Source: Actinomycetota bacterium (GTDB lineage Bacteria; Actinomycetota; Actinomycetes; Streptosporangiales; Streptosporangiaceae). Taken from it: a stretch of DNA of 59,623 nucleotides. The stretch covers positions 1 through 59,623 of the forward strand of contig DAHVDE010000088.1 of NCBI GenBank assembly GCA_027313705.1, in the 5' to 3' direction. This document shows, one piece after another, positions 59,489 to 59,623 of the stretch. Numbering within the stretch: the first letter of the stretch is position 1; every line of letters starts with the position of its first letter. The notes beneath the pieces were generated by a model. That model was not told the DNA's origin, did not search any database, and worked only from the letters and a program-made list of their open reading frames with translations. Made by a program: the position numbers and the translations under genes.

Positions 59489-59623
59489 GCACGTTGTGGA
59501 GTTGTGGGGGTGGGGGTGCGGGCGTTGTGGAGTTGTGGGGGTTGGGTGCCGGGTTGCGGGGTGGGGTCGCGCACGTTGTGGAGTGGTGGGGGTGGGGCTG
59601 CTGGCGTTGTGGCGTTGTGGGGG
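59489..59623 (+). repeat. four copies of the CGTTGTGGAGTTGTGGGGG interspersed repeat
   Basis: Copies at about 59489-59510, 59519-59541, 59571-59591 and 59601-59623, the first two nearly identical. The array continues to the window edge, so its true length is unknown. No gene lies in this stretch. Confidence 0.65.

Overview
The window reads as high-GC actinomycete DNA (Actinomycetota). Coding density is high, GTG and TTG starts are frequent, and it carries families typical of soil actinomycetes: XRE regulators with a DUF5753-type tail, DUF6879, an anti-sigma-like ATPase, DUF2637, an FtsK/TraB-type transfer ATPase, secreted S53 peptidase and CHAP proteins. I cannot place it to genus. About the first 40 kb is accessory DNA; chromosome-like DNA starts right of a tRNA-Ala gene at 40380-40452.

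0-20 kb is a defence and mobile-gene patchwork. Its core is a minus-strand run, 8196 to 3468: an EcoRV-like restriction endonuclease, a cytosine-C5 methyltransferase, a two-TM SLATT protein, then a large protein joining a CD-NTase (SMODS) head to a cysteine-rich middle and a VRR-NUC nuclease tail. This looks like a CBASS-type signalling module with a fused nuclease, placed behind a restriction-modification pair. Around it are a membrane protein of unknown role (1601-2989), an ATPase/XRE/DUF6879 regulatory set (9198-11403), an Mrr-like nuclease (11611-12630) and an E1-like ThiF protein with a transmembrane helix and an outer domain, coupled to a 59-residue protein. An acyltransferase and a CHAP amidase with six repeats follow. 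An IS630 element sits four codons before the ancestral stop of the CHAP gene.

20-28 kb is a plus-strand mobile-element operon: small proteins, a VirD4/TraG-like ATPase, a replication-relaxation protein, a DNA methyltransferase, a ribbon-helix-helix protein, an XRE and ImmA/IrrE pair, and a large serine recombinase whose reading frame runs into a copy of the 3' end of tRNA-Ala.

28172-40421 is an integrative element of the AICE (pSAM2-like) type bounded by a 43-bp perfect direct repeat. The right copy is part of the intact tRNA-Ala(GGC) gene. It carries a tyrosine integrase, an excisionase, an FtsK/TraB transfer ATPase, a DUF2637 spread-type protein, a GntR regulator with three CTTG-N6-CAAG sites, a Pif-like Nudix protein with a degenerate Nudix box, further regulators, and low-GC cargo. 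I see no recognisable replication initiator.

40.5-59.6 kb looks chromosomal: secreted proteins, an S53 peptidase, a short-chain dehydrogenase overlapping an M20 peptidase, a TPR-CHAT caspase-like protein, a hydrolase, two tandem Tat-exported beta-helix paralogues, a DinB protein, an XRE-TPR regulator and an AbiEi/nuclease fusion. It also holds two 15-bp minisatellites, a TetR pseudogene, a hydrolase pseudogene, and nine copies of a short G-rich interspersed repeat.
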